Source of the DNA: Candidatus Mediterraneibacter pullistercoris | Lineage (GTDB): Bacteria; Bacillota; Clostridia; Lachnospirales; Lachnospiraceae | DNA: 64,000 nt | Direction: 5' to 3' | NCBI GenBank assembly: GCA_019116885.1 | Contig: DXAU01000024.1 | Coordinates: forward strand, 1-64,000 | Part shown: in pieces, positions 40,165-49,412 of the stretch | Numbering within the stretch: position 1 is the stretch's first letter | How the letters are laid out: each line of letters begins with the position of its first letter | Program-made: the position numbers and the translations under genes | The notes under the pieces: generated by a model | What the model was told of the DNA's origin: nothing | Databases searched by the model: none | The model's input: only the letters and a program-made list of their open reading frames with translations

Positions 40165-40296
40165 CATATGGCGGACGCCATACAGTGAGATGGAGCCCTG
40201 AGGGGGCGGAATCGAACTGCGGCATGAGCGCCAGCGGTGTGGTGAGAAGGAGCCCCGAGGGGCGGAGAGAAAAAGACAGCGGGAGGTGGCACGGAG

Positions 40297-40845
40297 TTGA
40301 GCAATATCATTGTTGCATTTTCAAAGCGGGAAAATGCGGTGCATATAAGGAATGTCCTCGTGAAATCCGGGCTGGAAGTGTCCGCTGTCTGCCAGACCGG
40401 AGCTAAAGTGCTGCAGTATGCGGAGATGTGGAATGACGGGATTGTAGTATGCGGCAGACAGATGCAGGATATGCATTATGTGCAGCTGAGAGAATACCTT
40501 CCGTCAGGGTTTGAAATGCTTCTCACAGCTTCTCCGGATGTGTGGTCGGATGGTCTTCCTGATGGTGTGGTGGGACTTACGTCTCCTGTAAAAATATATG
40601 ATCTGCTCAATACGATTGAGATGCTCCTGCGGTCCCAGGAGAGACGGCGCAGAAAGCGGCGTGAAACCGGGAAAACAAGAAGTGCGCATGACCGGGAGAT
40701 CATAGGACAGGCGAAAGCCCTCCTGATGGAACGTAATAATATGACAGAAAGCGAAGCACATAATTATGTGCAGAAGATGAGCATGGAGAGCGGCACAGAC
40801 ATGGCTGAAACGGCCAGAATGATCCTCATGGTGATGAAAGAGTGA
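40297..40845 (+). CDS. ANTAR-domain RNA-binding regulator with receiver-like N-terminus
   Basis: TTG start after GGGAGGTGG; C-term REIIGQAKALLMERNNMTESEAHNYVQKMSMESGTDMAETARMILMV. Confidence 0.88.
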   Translation: MSNIIVAFSKRENAVHIRNVLVKSGLEVSAVCQTGAKVLQYAEMWNDGIVVCGRQMQDMHYVQLREYLPSGFEMLLTASPDVWSDGLPDGVVGLTSPVKIYDLLNTIEMLLRSQERRRRKRRETGKTRSAHDREIIGQAKALLMERNNMTESEAHNYVQKMSMESGTDMAETARMILMVMKE

Positions 40846-40916
40846 CCGAGGTTGATTTCCCTGATGCAGTGTGTATAATAAGGGAGAGAACAGCAGGAAA
40901 GCAAGGGGGTATTATT

Positions 40917-41750
40917 GTGAGATTTACTAAGATGCAGGGACTTGGAAACGATTATGTATATGTGAATTGTTTTAAGGAGAGGATAGAAAACCCATCCACT
41001 CTGGCAGTGAAGATGAGCGACCGCCATTTCGGGGTCGGATCGGACGGGCTGATCCTTATAAATCCATCGGACAAAGCGGATTTTGAGATGGAGATGTATA
41101 ATGCGGATGGTTCCCGCGGAGAAATGTGCGGAAACGGCATCCGGTGTGTGGCGAAATATGTGTATGACTACGGACTGACAGATAAGACGAGCATATCAGT
41201 GGAGACGCTTGGCGGCATCAAGTATCTTGATATGACTGTTGAAAACGGGAAAGTAAGATCGGTAAAAGTGGATATGGGGAAACCGGAACTGGAGCCGGCT
41301 AAGATCCCTGTAATTGCAGAAGGGGACAGAGCGGTGGATGAACCGATCCTGGTTGATGGAGAGGAATACCGTATGACATGTGTTTCGATGGGGAACCCTC
41401 ACGCAGTCGTGTATGTTGACTGTGATGTGAAAGAACTTCCGCTTGAGACGATAGGTCCGAAATTCGAGAGCCATGAACGTTTTCCAAACAGAATTAACAC
41501 AGAATTTGTCCGGGTGCTTGACCGCAGTACAGTAGAGATGCGCGTGTGGGAGAGGGGGTCAGGGGAGACTCTGGCGTGCGGCACAGGGGCATGTGCCGTG
41601 GCAGTGTCCTGTATCCTTAACGGCCTGACAGAAGAGGAAGTAACGGTAAAGCTGCTGGGCGGTGACCTTCAGATCAAATGGGACAGGGAGAAAGACACGG
41701 TGTATATGACGGGTCCGGCAGAGACGGTGTTTGACGGAGAGTGGATATAA
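40917..41750 (+). CDS. dapF: Diaminopimelate epimerase
   Basis: GTG start after AAGGGGG; KMQGLGNDYVYV, NADGSRGEMCGNGIRCVAKY, GETLACGTGACAVAVS. Confidence 0.96.
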   Translation: MRFTKMQGLGNDYVYVNCFKERIENPSTLAVKMSDRHFGVGSDGLILINPSDKADFEMEMYNADGSRGEMCGNGIRCVAKYVYDYGLTDKTSISVETLGGIKYLDMTVENGKVRSVKVDMGKPELEPAKIPVIAEGDRAVDEPILVDGEEYRMTCVSMGNPHAVVYVDCDVKELPLETIGPKFESHERFPNRINTEFVRVLDRSTVEMRVWERGSGETLACGTGACAVAVSCILNGLTEEEVTVKLLGGDLQIKWDREKDTVYMTGPAETVFDGEWI

Positions 41751-41771
41751 AAGGCACTACGGCAAAAAAAT

Positions 41772-41808
41772 ACCGCAAAGCCTGTAATCTCAAGGCTTTG
41801 CGGTTTTG
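41772..41808. terminator. Terminator between dapF and the tRNA genes
   Basis: ACCGCAAAGCCT/AGGCTTTGCGGT 12-bp stem, A-tract upstream and TTTT downstream. Confidence 0.85.
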
Positions 41809-41818
41809 CAATAAAAAA

Positions 41819-41892
<74 letters not shown>

Positions 41893-41927
41893 ATAAAAAA
41901 GGGAACATGCTCTTCGCAAATTCCCAA

Positions 41928-41999
41928 CTACGGAAAAGGGACTTGAACCCCTACTAACAGAGTCAGAGTCTGCTGTGCTGCCAATTACACCATTCCGCA
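41928..41999 (-). tRNA. tRNA-Gln (anticodon CTG)
   Basis: Minus strand TGCGGAA acceptor, GCAGA-CTCTGAC-TCTGT anticodon arm, GGGTTCAAGTCC T-arm. Confidence 0.9.
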
Positions 42000-42258
42000 T
42001 TATTACTGCTTGTCATAAGCAACATGGTTATTATATCAGAATTTGCGGAAAAATCAAGCACTTTTTTTATTTTCTTTATAATTATTTTTGGGGATAGATT
42101 TTTCTGAATTTCTTATTTTATTTACAAATTTTAAAAACATTTTACAGAAAAACCCATATAATATTCACATTTACTTTCTATACTATTGGGACAAATACAG
42201 AGAACATTTCTGTATGGTCTTGTAGGATAAAAAATTCTGATGAAAGGAGCTGTAGTAT

Positions 42259-42483
42259 ATGATAAAAGGAGTGCTGAATACTGATTCTAAATCAGGCATT
42301 TATATTACCGATGAGGAACGAGCTGAAAATGTAAACGTCAGATCCGGGCAGTGCCTGTATCTGGCTGTCCATGATTGCTGGGTTCCGGTGATCATCCGTT
42401 TTTCTCCGCGATCACACGGCTGGTTTTTTCAGGATTTGGAGGATGTAGATGTAGATGGCCAGAAAGTGATGATAAAATCATGA
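42259..42483 (+). CDS. Small hypothetical protein (possibly DUF5348-like)
   Basis: 74 aa ORF with AAAGGAGCTG RBS; VNVRSGQCLYLAVHDCWVPVIIRFSPRSHGWFFQDLED. Confidence 0.65.
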   Translation: MIKGVLNTDSKSGIYITDEERAENVNVRSGQCLYLAVHDCWVPVIIRFSPRSHGWFFQDLEDVDVDGQKVMIKS

Positions 42484-42640
42484 TTTTACTGTTTACAGAC
42501 TTTTAGCTACATTATGTCATTAAAAATTAAAAATTATTAAGCAAAAGCCAGCATTTTCTTAAAAACTCATCAGTATAATTGGTAGCGGTAACAGGTAAGA
42601 GACGTATTGCCGCAGATAATACGAATGAGGAGATTTTGAA

Positions 42641-43540
42641 ATGCGCATTGAAAGAGAAAACCGCCGCCAGCTTAATATAAACGGGATGATCCTGTGTGCT
42701 CTGGTATTTTTCGTGATCGCAGGAACCGCTTTCTGCATAGTGGCAAACAGCAGAGAAAAGACGGCTGAAGTGACCGCGGCTGAGCGGTTGGCAGCACAGG
42801 AGAACAAACGTGCTGAAATGGTGAAAGGCTTTACACAGGATGTAATAAACGGACAGCGGAAAGATACATTTTCCCGCCGTCCCGGAAGAAAGATAGGTAC
42901 ATCGGAACCAAAGAAAGGGGAAAAGGTCGTCTACCTTACTTTTGACGACGGGCCGTCTGAAAATACAAAAAAGATAATCGATATCCTGGCAAAGTTTAAT
43001 GCCAAGGCCACATTTTTTATTACAGGTTCCAATGAAGAATGTAGGCCATATATACAAGAAGCGCATAATGCGGGACATACGATAGGGCTGCATACATACA
43101 GCCACAAGTACGATGAAGTCTATGCGTCAGAAAAAGCCTATTTTAGCGATCTTGACCAGGTTGGAAAAGTGGCGGAAGAGCAGATCGGATATGTCCCCTG
43201 TTTTATACGTTTTCCCGGCGGGTCTTCCAATATTGTATCTGCGAAGTACAAACAGGGAATCATGTCCAGTCTTTCAGAGAAAGTCCAGACGGAAGGATAT
43301 CAGTATTACGACTGGAATGTTGACAGCGGCGATGGAGCCGGATGCGGAAAAGAAGAGATTGAAGCAAATTCAAAGACAGATAAGATGAACCATGTAATGA
43401 TACTTTTTCATGATTCACAAACGAAAGGTGCGACTGTGGAGGCGCTCCCGGCTATTCTGAAATATTATCAGGATCTCGGATACGAATTCAAAGGGATTGA
43501 CACGGGAAGTTATGTGTGCCACCACGGTGTGAAGAACTGA
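42641..43540 (+). CDS. Polysaccharide deacetylase family protein
   Basis: N-terminal TM; VVYLTFDDGPSENTKKIIDILAKFNAKATFFITG, HTIGLHTYSHKY, IRFPGGSSN. Confidence 0.93.
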   Translation: MRIERENRRQLNINGMILCALVFFVIAGTAFCIVANSREKTAEVTAAERLAAQENKRAEMVKGFTQDVINGQRKDTFSRRPGRKIGTSEPKKGEKVVYLTFDDGPSENTKKIIDILAKFNAKATFFITGSNEECRPYIQEAHNAGHTIGLHTYSHKYDEVYASEKAYFSDLDQVGKVAEEQIGYVPCFIRFPGGSSNIVSAKYKQGIMSSLSEKVQTEGYQYYDWNVDSGDGAGCGKEEIEANSKTDKMNHVMILFHDSQTKGATVEALPAILKYYQDLGYEFKGIDTGSYVCHHGVKN

Positions 43541-43580
43541 TGGAAAGTCAGAGGATCCGCTATGAAGCATCGACTTATAT

Positions 43581-43628
43581 CCCTTTCTGTGCTATGATTA
43601 TGAAAATATAATTATAGCACAGAAAGGG
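43581..43628. promoter_or_regulatory. Perfect palindrome over the promoter/RBS region of the GTPase-NYN gene
   Basis: CCCTTTCTGTGCTAT (43581-43595)/ATAGCACAGAAAGGG (43614-43628); contains TGCTATGAT and TATAAT and covers AAAGGGG RBS. Confidence 0.75.
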
Positions 43629-43637
43629 GTATTTTCT

Positions 43638-46409
43638 ATGGAAAATACGTCTGATGACAGAGAAGCTAAGACAACAACACATCCCCCGCTGCATCTCAAT
43701 ATCGGTCTGGTAGCCCATGTCGATGCGGGAAAAACGACGCTGTCCGAAGGCCTGCTCTACTTGAGCGGCAGCATCCGGGATATGGGGAGAGTGGATCACA
43801 GAGATACATTTCTTGATACATATGCGATGGAAAGGGAACGGGGAATCACGATTTTTTCCAAGCAGGCAGTGCTTACCTGGAAAGATCTTGAGATCACGCT
43901 CCTGGACACACCGGGCCATGTGGATTTCTCTGCGGAGATGGAGCGGGTGCTTCAGGTGCTGGACTATGCTGTTCTCGTGGTAAGCGGTGCGGATGGGGTG
44001 CAGGGGCATACAGTGACTCTGTGGAGACTGCTGAAGCGATATAAAGTTCCGGTGTTCCTTTTTATCAATAAGATGGACCGCGAGGGAACGGAACGGGAAC
44101 AGATCCTGTCGGAACTGAAAGAGAGGCTGGATGAAGGCTGTGTGGATATGGGGAGACTGTGCTCCGGCCAGTCAGCGGCAGACAAAGGCGGAATATCAGG
44201 CGAAGCGCCGGACTGTCTTGAGGATCTTGCGGTCTGTGATGACAGGCTGCTTTCGGAGTATCTGGAGACAGGTACGATCAGCAGGGATTCCATAAAGCGC
44301 GCGATGTCAGAGCGGAAAGTATTTCCCTGCTGGTTCGGCTCTGCCCTTAAGGCAGAGGGAATAGAAGAGTTTCTGGACGGGGTCAGAGAATATAGTATGT
44401 GTCCGTCATATCCTGACACGTTCGGGGCAAAAGTATATAAGATCGCCCGGGACGCGCAGGGGAACCGGCTGACATATCTCAAAGTGACGGGCGGCAGGCT
44501 CCAGGTCAAGTCGGCTCTGCCGGGGGCAGAAGGCAAGGTGAACCAGATACGCATTTATTCCGGTGAAAAGTACGAACTTATACCGTGTGCGGAGGCTGGA
44601 ACTGTGTGTGCAGTGACGGGGATTGAGGGGACTTATCCCGGGCAGGGCGTGGGAAGAGAGACAGATTCTGATCTTCCGGTTCTTGAACCAGTGCTGACGT
44701 ACCGTGTTGAACTGCCGGACGAATGCGACGTACATAAGATGCTGGCAGATTTTCGCCAGCTTGAAGAGGAGGAGCCGGAGCTCCACATTGTCTGGAACGG
44801 CGAGTCGAAAGAGATTCATATCCAGCTCATGGGTGACGTGCAGATCGAAGTGCTCCAGCGGCAGGTGAAAGAGCGTTTCGGCGTCCTTATCGGTTTTGGA
44901 GAGGGCAACATTGTCTATAAGGAGACGATAGAAAATGTGACAGAGGGAGTCGGACATTTTGAGCCCCTTCGTCATTATGCAGAGGTACATCTGAAGCTGG
45001 AGCCGGGCGAACGGGGATCAGGGATGCAGTTCGCATCAGAGTGCAGCGGGGATATACTGGATAGAAACTGGCAGAGGCTCATACTCACGCACCTTGAAGA
45101 GAAGGAGCACAGAGGAGTGCTGACAGGCTCTGTCCTTACAGATGTAAAGATTACTCTGATGTCCGGGCGGGCCCACCAGAAACATACCGAGGGCGGCGAT
45201 TTCCGCCAGGCGACATACCGGGCGGTGCGCCAGGGACTCAGAAAGGCGAAGAGCGTGCTTCTGGAGCCATATTACGAATTCAGAATGGAGCTTCCTCTGG
45301 AAGCTGTCGGGCGGGCTATGACTGACATTCAGAGAATGAACGGGAGTTTTGACGGACCGGAGAGTGCGGGGGATCATGTTCTTCTCACCGGACGGGCGCC
45401 GGCTGCCATGATGCGGGGCTACCAGAAAGAGTTTGCCGCCTATACGGGGGGATTCGGGAGGCTGTCCTGCACTCTGGAAGGATATGATGTCTGCCATGAT
45501 GCGGAAGAGGTGATCTCAAAGATTGGCTATGATCCGAACAGTGATGTGGAAAATACTGCGGATTCGGTATTTTGTGCACACGGAGCAGGTTTTATTGTGC
45601 CCTGGTATGATGTGGAGGAATATATGCATGTAGAGAGCTGTGCATCAGAAAGAGGCTCAGCAGAAAATGAAATTATTTCTAAAGCTCCGGTCCGGCCGGC
45701 GGCAAGAACGATAGAGCTGACGCAGGAAGAACTGGATGCCATCTATGTGCGTACGCCAGATCCTGTGAAGCGGAAGACAAGCAGTACTCCGGTGACGGTA
45801 AAGGCCGGGCATCAGGCATCGTCTCAGAGGGACACACCTGTTCAGATGGAGAGAGAAACCGGGCGCAAAAGGCGGGAGACCGCAGAAGAATACCTGCTGG
45901 TAGACGGCTATAATATCATCTTTTCCTGGGACGAACTCAGAGAGTTGTCGGAGGCCGACCTGGCGGCAGCGAGAGGGAAGCTCGCGGACATTCTCTGTAA
46001 TTATCAGGGATACCGGAAATGTACGGTGATTCTTGTGTTCGATGCATACAAGGTGGAAGGCAATCCTGGAGAGATCTCAAAATACCATAATATCCATATC
46101 GTATACACGAAAGAGGCGGAGACTGCAGATCAGTATATCGAGAAGGCTGTAAGAAAGATCGCACGCCAGCACAGAGTTACAGTGGCGACGTCGGACGCGC
46201 TTGAACAGGTCATTATCCTTGGACAGGGAGCCCATCGGATGTCTGCGGAAGGTCTCAGAGAAGCGGTGGAGTCCGCCTTAAAAGAAATGCGCGGAGAGCA
46301 TCTGAGCAAAGAGGGCATCCTGAGGACATATCTGTTTGACAGCCTCGAAGAAGAGGCTGCGAGAGAGGTGGAGAACGTAAGGCTGGGAAAAGAAAACTGG
46401 CCTGTATAA
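43638..46409 (+). CDS. Tet(M)/EF-G-like ribosomal-protection GTPase fused to C-terminal YacP/Rae1-like NYN ribonuclease domain
   Basis: GTPase motifs LVAHVDAGKTTL, RGITI, DTPGHVDF, NKMD; EF-G-like domains IV/V; C-term EEYLLVDGYNIIFSWDELRELSEADLAAARGKLADILCNYQGYRKCTVILVFDAYKV...EAETADQYIEKAVRKI...VTVATSDALEQVIILGQGAHRMS. Confidence 0.9.
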   Translation: MENTSDDREAKTTTHPPLHLNIGLVAHVDAGKTTLSEGLLYLSGSIRDMGRVDHRDTFLDTYAMERERGITIFSKQAVLTWKDLEITLLDTPGHVDFSAEMERVLQVLDYAVLVVSGADGVQGHTVTLWRLLKRYKVPVFLFINKMDREGTEREQILSELKERLDEGCVDMGRLCSGQSAADKGGISGEAPDCLEDLAVCDDRLLSEYLETGTISRDSIKRAMSERKVFPCWFGSALKAEGIEEFLDGVREYSMCPSYPDTFGAKVYKIARDAQGNRLTYLKVTGGRLQVKSALPGAEGKVNQIRIYSGEKYELIPCAEAGTVCAVTGIEGTYPGQGVGRETDSDLPVLEPVLTYRVELPDECDVHKMLADFRQLEEEEPELHIVWNGESKEIHIQLMGDVQIEVLQRQVKERFGVLIGFGEGNIVYKETIENVTEGVGHFEPLRHYAEVHLKLEPGERGSGMQFASECSGDILDRNWQRLILTHLEEKEHRGVLTGSVLTDVKITLMSGRAHQKHTEGGDFRQATYRAVRQGLRKAKSVLLEPYYEFRMELPLEAVGRAMTDIQRMNGSFDGPESAGDHVLLTGRAPAAMMRGYQKEFAAYTGGFGRLSCTLEGYDVCHDAEEVISKIGYDPNSDVENTADSVFCAHGAGFIVPWYDVEEYMHVESCASERGSAENEIISKAPVRPAARTIELTQEELDAIYVRTPDPVKRKTSSTPVTVKAGHQASSQRDTPVQMERETGRKRRETAEEYLLVDGYNIIFSWDELRELSEADLAAARGKLADILCNYQGYRKCTVILVFDAYKVEGNPGEISKYHNIHIVYTKEAETADQYIEKAVRKIARQHRVTVATSDALEQVIILGQGAHRMSAEGLREAVESALKEMRGEHLSKEGILRTYLFDSLEEEAAREVENVRLGKENWPV

Positions 46410-46489
46410 AAAATAAAGAACTGGACATTTTAATACAACCAGTTGAGTGCTAATATACCTGTAGCGAATACAGGAAAGAGGTACTTACT

Positions 46490-47104
46490 ATGGAAAGACG
46501 AAACGAAACCCTGATAAAGATTGCCCAGACGGCTCTGCTGGCAGCATTGTGCTTTGTGTCCTTTACATTTCTGCAGATCAAGATACCAATGCCGGGCGGA
46601 GGCGCCACATCGTTCCACGTGGGCAATGCGTTCTGCGTGCTGGCGGCTCTCATACTCGGCGGGTGGTACGGAGGCCTTGCCGGAGCGGTCGGCATGGGAA
46701 TTGCTGACGTTATGGACCCTGTATATATAACTGGAGCGCCTAAGACATTTGTGCTCAAACTGTGTATTGGACTCGTTGTTGGACTTGTGGCTCACCGGAT
46801 TGCCAGAATAAATGAGAGCACAGATAAGAAATATGTATTCCGCTGGAGTGTTATCGCGTCTGCAGCGGGACTTGGCTTTAATGTGATCGCAGATCCGCTG
46901 GCAGGATTCTTCTATGACCAGTATATTCTTGGCCAGCCGCAGCAGATGGCGGAGCTTCTCGCGAAATGGAGCACTGTCACGACGTTCGTTAATGCAGCAG
47001 TCTCTGTGGTCCTTGCAGGACTGCTCTACAATGCCCTCCGGCCGGTTCTTATGAGGATGGGTATAATCCATGGATCAAAAGTCAAAAATTTACAAAGTTT
47101 TTGA
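46490..47104 (+). CDS. ECF transporter S component
   Basis: TALLAALCFVSFTFLQIKIPMPGGGATSFHVGNAFCVLAALILGGWYGGLAGAVGMGIADVM. Confidence 0.85.
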   Translation: MERRNETLIKIAQTALLAALCFVSFTFLQIKIPMPGGGATSFHVGNAFCVLAALILGGWYGGLAGAVGMGIADVMDPVYITGAPKTFVLKLCIGLVVGLVAHRIARINESTDKKYVFRWSVIASAAGLGFNVIADPLAGFFYDQYILGQPQQMAELLAKWSTVTTFVNAAVSVVLAGLLYNALRPVLMRMGIIHGSKVKNLQSF

Positions 47105-47184
47105 TGATTTTTGTCTCATTCGATGGTATTATTATTGCAGTACCGCAATAGGTATAATACGATTATGAGAGTGAGGTATGAGAA

Positions 47185-47706
47185 ATGAATTGTATCAATT
47201 GCTATCAGGAGATTCCGGACGAATCAAGATTCTGTCCGCACTGCGGAGCAGAGCAGCCGGATACGCCGAAGACGGAAACGGCAGCGCCGGCAGACTCACC
47301 GGTGCAGACTGAAACAAATCAGACGGCATATCAGGATTCACAGACATATGGTTCCGGATATCAGGAGAATCATACATCAGATTATCAGAATAATCAGTAT
47401 CAGACACCCCCGGTATATCAGTCTTCTTATGAGCCGGAGAATCAGATTAACTGGGTGCCCTATCTGGTTCTCTCCATTATCTCCACAGTATGCTGCTGTG
47501 TGCCGTTTGGTATTGTTGCGATCGTTTATGCGGCGAAGATCAACAGTTCGGTTACAGCCGGAGACACAGCAGGTGCAGAGAAAGCAGCCAGAACGTCTAA
47601 GATATGGATTATCGCTTCGTTTGTTGCGGGCATCCTTGCTACAGTACTTTATATTCTGATTTTTGCGGGAATAGGAGCGAGCAGCGGATACTATTACTAT
47701 TCTTAG
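47185..47706 (+). CDS. Zinc-ribbon + CD225/dispanin family membrane protein
   Basis: CINCYQEIPDESRFCPHCGAEQP; NWVPYLVLSIISTVCCCVPFGIVAIVYAAKINSSVTAGDTAGAEKAARTSKIW. Confidence 0.85.
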   Translation: MNCINCYQEIPDESRFCPHCGAEQPDTPKTETAAPADSPVQTETNQTAYQDSQTYGSGYQENHTSDYQNNQYQTPPVYQSSYEPENQINWVPYLVLSIISTVCCCVPFGIVAIVYAAKINSSVTAGDTAGAEKAARTSKIWIIASFVAGILATVLYILIFAGIGASSGYYYYS

Positions 47707-47731
47707 AATGACAGGGGAATGAAATCTGCCT

Positions 47732-48190
47732 ATGCTGACGGGATTAGCAGAAAAGTTTAAAGAAAACAGAAAAATGCGGGTCGCTCTTGTGCTCTGTACA
47801 GGAGCGGCTGCCGCTGCAGGAGCGGTATATCTGTATTTCCATAATCCGTACTCCTATCCTCTGCCGTGTATTTTCTATTCATTGACCGGATTCTACTGTC
47901 CGGGCTGCGGCGCGGGAAGAGCGTGTTATTCACTGCTGCATTTTGAGTTTGTGGATGCGTTCTGTTACAATCCGCTCATGACAATACTGCTGCCGTTGAT
48001 TGGGATATATCTCATTGTCCGGGTTCTTGACTGGATGATAACAGGCGGCAATCATGTTGACAGGAAGATCAGTGTAAAGCTTCTGGCATGGACACTGGTG
48101 CTTGTATGCATCTATGGAGTGCTCAGGAATATCCCGGTATATCCGTTTACACTGCTTGCTCCCACGGGACTGTGGCAGATCATAGGATAA
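47732..48190 (+). CDS. DUF2752 membrane protein
   Basis: CIFYSLTGFYCPGCGAGRACYSLLHFEFVDAFCYNPL. Confidence 0.88.
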   Translation: MLTGLAEKFKENRKMRVALVLCTGAAAAAGAVYLYFHNPYSYPLPCIFYSLTGFYCPGCGAGRACYSLLHFEFVDAFCYNPLMTILLPLIGIYLIVRVLDWMITGGNHVDRKISVKLLAWTLVLVCIYGVLRNIPVYPFTLLAPTGLWQIIG

Positions 48191-48438
48191 TCCGTGGATC
48201 AGACAACAGAATGACGCCAAGTGACAGGATAAACGTCCGGCAGAGCTGTTCGATGAACAGTTCCCGGGCGTTTCTTTGCGAGGAAGACGAGCCAAAGTCC
48301 GGGCCTGCCCGGGGCCTTGGGAACCGCTTACAATCCCGGAATGTGCCCTTTGGTACTTCCGGTGATTTTGTTTTACTATGGTGTGGACTTATGGTATGAT
48401 AGTTGACAGGTACATTTGAGAAAATGGAGGAAGAGCAG

Positions 48439-49365
48439 ATGATCAATAAATTAGTGGAAAAGATCAGAAAAACAGGCGCGCCGATTGTAGTCGGGCTTGA
48501 CCCGATGCTGAATTACATTCCGGAGCATGTTCAGAATAAGGCGTTTAAAGAATATGGAGAGACACTGGAGGGGGCAGCAGAGGCGATCTGGCAGTTTAAC
48601 AAAGAGATCGTGGATAAGACGTACGATCTGATCCCTGCTGTGAAGCCTCAGATTGCCATGTATGAACAGTTTGGAGTGCCGGGGATTCTGGCATTTAAGA
48701 AGACGGTGGATTACTGCAAGTCGAAAGACCTTATCGTGATCGGAGATATCAAGAGAGGAGATATCGGCTCAACTTCTGCTGCATATGCGGCGGGACATCT
48801 TGGTAAAGTGAAAGTAGGAAGCAAAGAATATGTTCCTTTTGACGAGGACTTTGCAACTGTGAATCCCTATCTTGGTTCGGACGGCGTGAATCCGTTTATC
48901 AGCGTATGCAAAGAGGAAAAGAAAGGGATTTTTGTACTCGTCAAGACGTCGAATCCGTCCAGTGGGGAATTTCAGGACAGGCTGATCGACGGCCGTCCGC
49001 TCTATGAGCTCGTCGGAGAGAAAGCTGCGGAATGGGGAGCAGACTGTATGGGAAAAGAGTACAGTTATGTGGGAGCTGTAGTTGGAGCCACATATCCGGA
49101 GATGGGCAAAGTACTGAGAAAGATCATGCCGAAAGCGTATATTCTTGTGCCGGGATATGGCGCACAGGGCGGACAGGGCAAGGATCTGGTACATTTCTTT
49201 AATGAAGACGGACTCGGAGCAATCGTAAATTCTTCGCGCGGAATCATCGCGGCGTATAAGCAGGAGGCGTATGCGAAGTACGGGCCGGAGAATTTTGGAG
49301 ATGCATCCAGGGCAGCAGTTGAGGCGATGATCGAGGATATCAGCGAAGCGCTTGCTGAAAAGTAA
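48439..49365 (+). CDS. pyrF: Orotidine 5'-phosphate decarboxylase
   Basis: IVVGLDPMLNYIPE, DLIVIGDIKRGDIGSTSAAYAAGHLG, VPGYGAQGGQGKD. Confidence 0.95.
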   Translation: MINKLVEKIRKTGAPIVVGLDPMLNYIPEHVQNKAFKEYGETLEGAAEAIWQFNKEIVDKTYDLIPAVKPQIAMYEQFGVPGILAFKKTVDYCKSKDLIVIGDIKRGDIGSTSAAYAAGHLGKVKVGSKEYVPFDEDFATVNPYLGSDGVNPFISVCKEEKKGIFVLVKTSNPSSGEFQDRLIDGRPLYELVGEKAAEWGADCMGKEYSYVGAVVGATYPEMGKVLRKIMPKAYILVPGYGAQGGQGKDLVHFFNEDGLGAIVNSSRGIIAAYKQEAYAKYGPENFGDASRAAVEAMIEDISEALAEK

Positions 49366-49412
49366 GCTGGCCATGAGGCTTTTGGAGTGAAAGTTTATAA
49401 AAAGGAGCAGTT

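Noticed and set aside
42527-43105. 192-aa minus-strand ORF
   Set aside because: Antisense to the polysaccharide deacetylase gene; no domain.
43638-46409. Simple call as tetracycline-resistance gene tet(M)-type
   Set aside because: The Tet(M) YSPVSTPADF loop region is replaced by RAHQKHTEGGDF and there is an extra NYN domain; resistance cannot be inferred.
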